A stretch of DNA of 61,560 nt. Origin: Pseudomonadota bacterium (lineage in GTDB: Bacteria > Pseudomonadota > Gammaproteobacteria > Acidiferrobacterales > UBA6901). The notes below the pieces were generated by a model, which was not told the DNA's origin, ran no database searches, and saw nothing but the letters and a program-made list of their open reading frames with translations. Both the position numbers and the translations under genes were made by a program. The DNA lies in assembly GCA_021790335.1 (NCBI GenBank), contig JAJYEE010000013.1, positions 1 through 61,560 of the forward strand, read 5' to 3'. Shown piece after piece: positions 57,581 to 61,560 of the stretch. Every line of letters starts with the position of its first letter. The stretch's first letter is position 1.

Positions 57581-58017
57581 TGGGGCCATACCTTGATACC
57601 AGCGCGCTAGCCAAGTGGTATCTCAACGAGCCGTTTTCCGAAGAGTTCGAGGCGTTTATACAGAAACAGGCCGCGGCCGCCATCAGCCGCCTTACCATTG
57701 TCGAATTGCGCTGTCTGCTTGCCCGACGCCGGCGTGCAAATGAGATCACGAAGGCAGTCGAGTCACGCGTGTTCGCTTCGTTCGAAGAGGACATGCGTGC
57801 CGGGTTTTTGCAGGTTCACCCGGTCACGGACGAGCAGGTGATTGCGGCGTCTGGTCTCATCACCCGGCTTGGCAGGTACTCGTTGCGAACTTTGGACGCT
57901 ATGCACTTAGCCATTGCTCACGATATTCATGCCCGCGAGCTGGCCACGGCGGACAAGACAATGGCGAACGCGGGAAAAGCGATGGGATTGGAGATTGCGG
58001 GTTTTTTCAGGCGCTAG
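57580..58017 (+). CDS. PIN-domain (VapC-like) toxin
   Basis: A 145-residue ribonuclease toxin of the PIN family. The acidic metal site is visible: Asp6 (YLDTSAL), Glu42 (VELR), Asp106 (TLDAMHLA) and Asp125 (ATADKTMA). In the family such toxins cleave tRNA or rRNA. It is translationally coupled to the antitoxin by a TGATG overlap. It ends 98 bp before the right copy of the repeat. The pair is the only complete transcription unit in the cassette. Confidence 0.88.
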   Translation: MGPYLDTSALAKWYLNEPFSEEFEAFIQKQAAAAISRLTIVELRCLLARRRRANEITKAVESRVFASFEEDMRAGFLQVHPVTDEQVIAASGLITRLGRYSLRTLDAMHLAIAHDIHARELATADKTMANAGKAMGLEIAGFFRR

Positions 58018-58114
58018 CACCCGATTCCGACATCATCGGAATACGGGTCGCGATTTGCTCCGACGGAACCGCTACGGACATTCGATTCAGCATGCGTGCC
58101 ATTCGGGGTCCTGG

Positions 58115-58288
58115 AGCGTGATCCTGGACCCCGAAGAAGCGCAACGCCTGGTCGAGGGATTGAGCGAACATCTGACGCTGCTGGGCCAGCCCGCAGAGAA
58201 GCTGCTCAACCTGCTGCTCGGTGCAGGCGTACGGGCGCCCCAGCCGGCGGGACATGTCCGCACCGAATACATGCCTCCACTCAAGTAG
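58115..58288 (+). pseudogene. Second copy of the 68-codon gene, 5'-truncated
   Basis: The codons from ILDPEEAQRL to the final MPPLK are present, but the original ATG and ribosome-binding site are missing; the frame runs upstream into cassette DNA without a proper start (a GTG at 58118 is possible but has no site). It lies at the beginning of the right repeat. Confidence 0.8.
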
Positions 58289-58298
58289 GGAACCCCCG

Positions 58299-59564
<1,266 letters not shown>

Positions 59565-59929
59565 GAGCAGGATTCTCTGACAATAGGGTTAAATTAAGCC
59601 TTGGGAGTTCGGAAAAAAGAGCCGTAGTATACCGGGAAATACGTAGTCTGCGTTCCCCCGGACGCGCGCGTCGCGAGTTGCCTCGCGCCGGGCCCGCGTA
59701 TGCCTGCGATTCGGCGATCAGCGCGTGATTCCGGCAGCCAGCTGGACCCGGCATCGGGCGGCGGTGCACCCGAGCCTGCGGACTCGATCGGGCGATTTCG
59801 CCACCGATGGGCCGGTATATGGCGAGAATATGGAAACCTGGCCATCTGCGTGCACCGCCCACCCGAGAGGCGGGCACATGGTCCGTAGCCGGAGGGATTC
59901 GTTAACGGTCGTCAAATGCAGTTTCTCGA
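59565..59929. other. Intergenic region upstream of icd
   Basis: No gene was supported. Minus-strand frames (59594–59845, 59440–59877) are Arg/Pro/Ser-rich shadows. An AT-rich stretch at about 59575–59635 directly upstream of icd may hold its promoter. Confidence 0.35.
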
Positions 59930-60176
59930 GCACAGCGGATGGGCAGGAGCATGGGGGGGTGGGGTGAAAAAGCTCCGGAAAGCCGCGTCGTCAATATGGT
60001 AGCTGACCAAGCCTGTCATATGAAAAGCCGCTCTTTTTACGTCCAGCGGGAGATAGACCGCACTGCCGATGCCGATCCATTTTTCAAGTTTCTCAAACGT
60101 GGCGAGAAGCATCGTTGAACGGGTCGGGGCTGGAATAGACGTTGTCGATGATCTCAAAACGCGCCTGATAATCTCT
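59930..60176 (-). pseudogene. Decayed N-terminal remnant of a LuxR-like regulator paralogue
   Basis: The minus strand reads DYQARFEIIDNVYSSPDPFND until a stop, and in the next frame FEKLEKWIGIGSAVYLPLDV, then LVSYHIDDAAFRSFF. These line up in order with the N-terminal sensor region of the intact regulator at 60248–61285 (DYKNILETIDIIYSVPN, LSERLRKFIGVYSAIFVPVD, YEIYNNSEGAMLAYLAHYA). At least one frameshift and a stop break it, and no HTH part follows. So it is a remnant of a tandem paralogue, about 80 codons long. Confidence 0.75.
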
Positions 60177-60247
60177 CTAGGACGAACGGCGTGGCATCAT
60201 TAGACGTTGTCTCGGTAAGAACCGGTTTTGCCATGAATCACAAGCTT

Positions 60248-61285
60248 TCAGTTCCGAGGCGTGAATCCCAGCACTTTCGCTGCAAGCTCGCCTCTGCGCC
60301 TGACTTCGAGTTTCCCGAATATGCTCTTGAGGTGGTCTTTCACGGTCATCTCGCTGATGAACAGGCGTTCGGCGATTTCGCGGTTCGAGTGGCCCCGGAC
60401 GACGAGCGCTGCAACCTCCTTTTCCCTATCGCTGAGCGTGAAACCATCCAGTCTGGCGCTCATTTTATGTTCAGGTGGATGCTGTTCCAGTATGATGAAT
60501 CTGCCTCTCTTCTTCCCGCCGATAGGCACAGTGCGCACCCGGTAGATGCAGGGCCCGCTTCTGAAAAAGGCAGCTTTTGAACCCAGGCCAGGATCAGGAA
60601 CGGATCTGGACGCCCTGCCTCGGAGCACCCGCTGCGCAATGGTGTTTATAAAACAAGGCCTGCCTTCTTCATCGGTCATGATCACGCCATGCGTATCGCC
60701 CAGGAGCGCTCCACCACTCATCAATTCACGGTTGCGGATGGACATCGCCACGTGCGGAAGCAGACAATTCACGATCGCTTTGTGCCGACCGCTGAAATTT
60801 CCGTCACACTTCTGCCGGTGTATACCCAATATCCCGACCACATCGCCCTGGACCCTGAGCGTGGAAGCGAGGACATAAAACACGGAGGCCAAGGGCATGA
60901 GGAAATCACGGGCGAATTCGGTTCCAATCAACTTCGGATGCAGGTCGGTGTTTCGTGCGACCTCGTTTGGGTGGTCCCTAAACCAGCCGCACGATACAAA
61001 CGGGTCCTGCGGGGCATAGTGCGCGAGATAGGCAAGCATAGCCCCCTCCGAATTGTTGTAGATTTCATAGCCGCCAAAGAGCATAGCCCCGGTCCTGGCA
61101 TCGACAGGAACGAAAATGGCGCTGTAGACGCCTATGAATTTCCGCAGCCTCTCGCTGAGCGCATGGAACATCGTGCCTGTGTTCGGAACTGAATAGATGA
61201 TATCGATGGTTTCGAGAATATTCTTGTAGTCGTTGCCCGAAAGAACCATTGCGGCCGCTCCCGTTACCCGATCAAAGTATGCCAT
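60248..61285 (-). CDS. LuxR-family transcriptional regulator with unknown sensor domain
   Basis: A 345-residue regulator. The C-terminal GerE/LuxR helix-turn-helix (about 275–340) is complete: LSDREKEVAALVVRGHSNREIAERLFISEMTVKDHLKSIFGKL. The N-terminal about 250 residues have no recognised family, although an early helix (LSGNDYKNILETIDIIYSVPN) and the core PVDARTGAMLFGG are shared with the remnant at 59930–60176. No AHL synthase or partner kinase is nearby. It is monocistronic and 71 bp upstream of that remnant on the same strand. Confidence 0.85.
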   Translation of the reverse strand: MAYFDRVTGAAAMVLSGNDYKNILETIDIIYSVPNTGTMFHALSERLRKFIGVYSAIFVPVDARTGAMLFGGYEIYNNSEGAMLAYLAHYAPQDPFVSCGWFRDHPNEVARNTDLHPKLIGTEFARDFLMPLASVFYVLASTLRVQGDVVGILGIHRQKCDGNFSGRHKAIVNCLLPHVAMSIRNRELMSGGALLGDTHGVIMTDEEGRPCFINTIAQRVLRGRASRSVPDPGLGSKAAFFRSGPCIYRVRTVPIGGKKRGRFIILEQHPPEHKMSARLDGFTLSDREKEVAALVVRGHSNREIAERLFISEMTVKDHLKSIFGKLEVRRRGELAAKVLGFTPRN

Positions 61286-61560
61286 TCACTTCCCAAATAA
61301 CCCATATTTTCCTTCAGCCTGCCCTCTTGGGTGTTGCTCATATTTCAATGGCGCCTGCGCCAAGCGTCGTGGCCCGCACCGGACTTGCGCGCTGAAGGCT
61401 GGCGAGGCGCGGCAGGTTGAAACCTGTGGCATCACCTTTCTATTACACACATCTTTTGAGGACCAACACCGTGATGGTGTCAATATCGCGATGATGATCT
61501 AGCTGTTGCAGAGCCGTTGGCGGAAGTCGCGTGCGAGCGGGTAGATCCAGATGCTTTTAA
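61286..61560. other. Right edge of the window, no supported gene
   Basis: Promoter region of the LuxR gene and sequence beyond. A minus-strand frame that ends at TAG 61499–61501 and runs off the edge (…WIYPLARDFRQRLCNS) may be the C-terminus of a gene outside the window, but about 20 residues are too few to judge. Confidence 0.25.

Noticed and set aside
61499-61560. Partial minus-strand gene at the right edge
   Set aside because: Only about 20 codons are visible and no family can be assigned.

Overview
The window is a GC-rich bacterial chromosome segment, most likely from a gammaproteobacterium. The main reason is the gene order aat – bpt – infA – clpA – clpS – csp – icd, together with a divergent rluD/bamD pair, hrpB, dsbG and a mucD-type degP. 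The species cannot be read from the sequence. No rRNA or tRNA gene, CRISPR array or complete insertion sequence was recognised.

Left third (1–27 kb). After the C-terminal half of a large MalT-like regulator come a NYN/LOTUS RNA-binding protein and a YadGH-type ABC exporter. A set of c-di-GMP genes follows: a PAS-GGDEF-EAL protein with a degenerate GGDEF, a PilZ receptor, and a REC-GGDEF protein with a degenerate active site. Next is a four-gene unit (13030–16403) made of a diguanylate cyclase, an RsbT–RsbX fusion (kinase plus PP2C phosphatase), an RsbR-like STAS protein and an RsbS-like STAS protein. This is a stressosome module that seems wired to c-di-GMP instead of a sigma factor, and its RsbS-like protein lacks the phosphorylatable serine. 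The rest is envelope biology: a WxPGxW-repeat protein, a mucD-type periplasmic protease with an SmpA-like lipoprotein, a DsbG-like oxidoreductase, a VWA membrane protein, and a frameshifted metallo-beta-lactamase-fold enzyme.

Middle third (26–47 kb). This part is mainly housekeeping and stress genes: an alpha/beta hydrolase with a Cys nucleophile, hrpB, a 2-hydroxyacid dehydrogenase, an ArsM-like methyltransferase coupled to a CoA-disulfide-reductase-type flavoprotein, a lipopolysaccharide-kinase-like protein, clpB with a clear sigma-32 promoter, two acyltransferases (one of them further left), a CPA2 antiporter, nadC, an HD-GYP protein, pgeF, rluD, bamD, glnB and nadE.

Right third (47–61.5 kb). 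Here lies an N-degron set: the two aminoacyl-tRNA protein transferases aat and bpt, with the ClpS adaptor and the ClpA unfoldase. It is followed by csp and the isocitrate dehydrogenase region. At icd, a 587-bp direct repeat (56041–56627 and 58115–58701, one mismatch seen) flanks 1,487 bp holding a Phd/YefM–PIN toxin–antitoxin pair. The left repeat has an intact 68-codon gene plus a truncated icd 3' end; the right repeat has a truncated 68-codon gene plus the full icd. Recombination between the repeats would restore one clean copy and delete the toxin–antitoxin, so the cassette may be holding its own duplication in place. The window ends with a LuxR-type regulator and the decayed remnant of a paralogue beside it.
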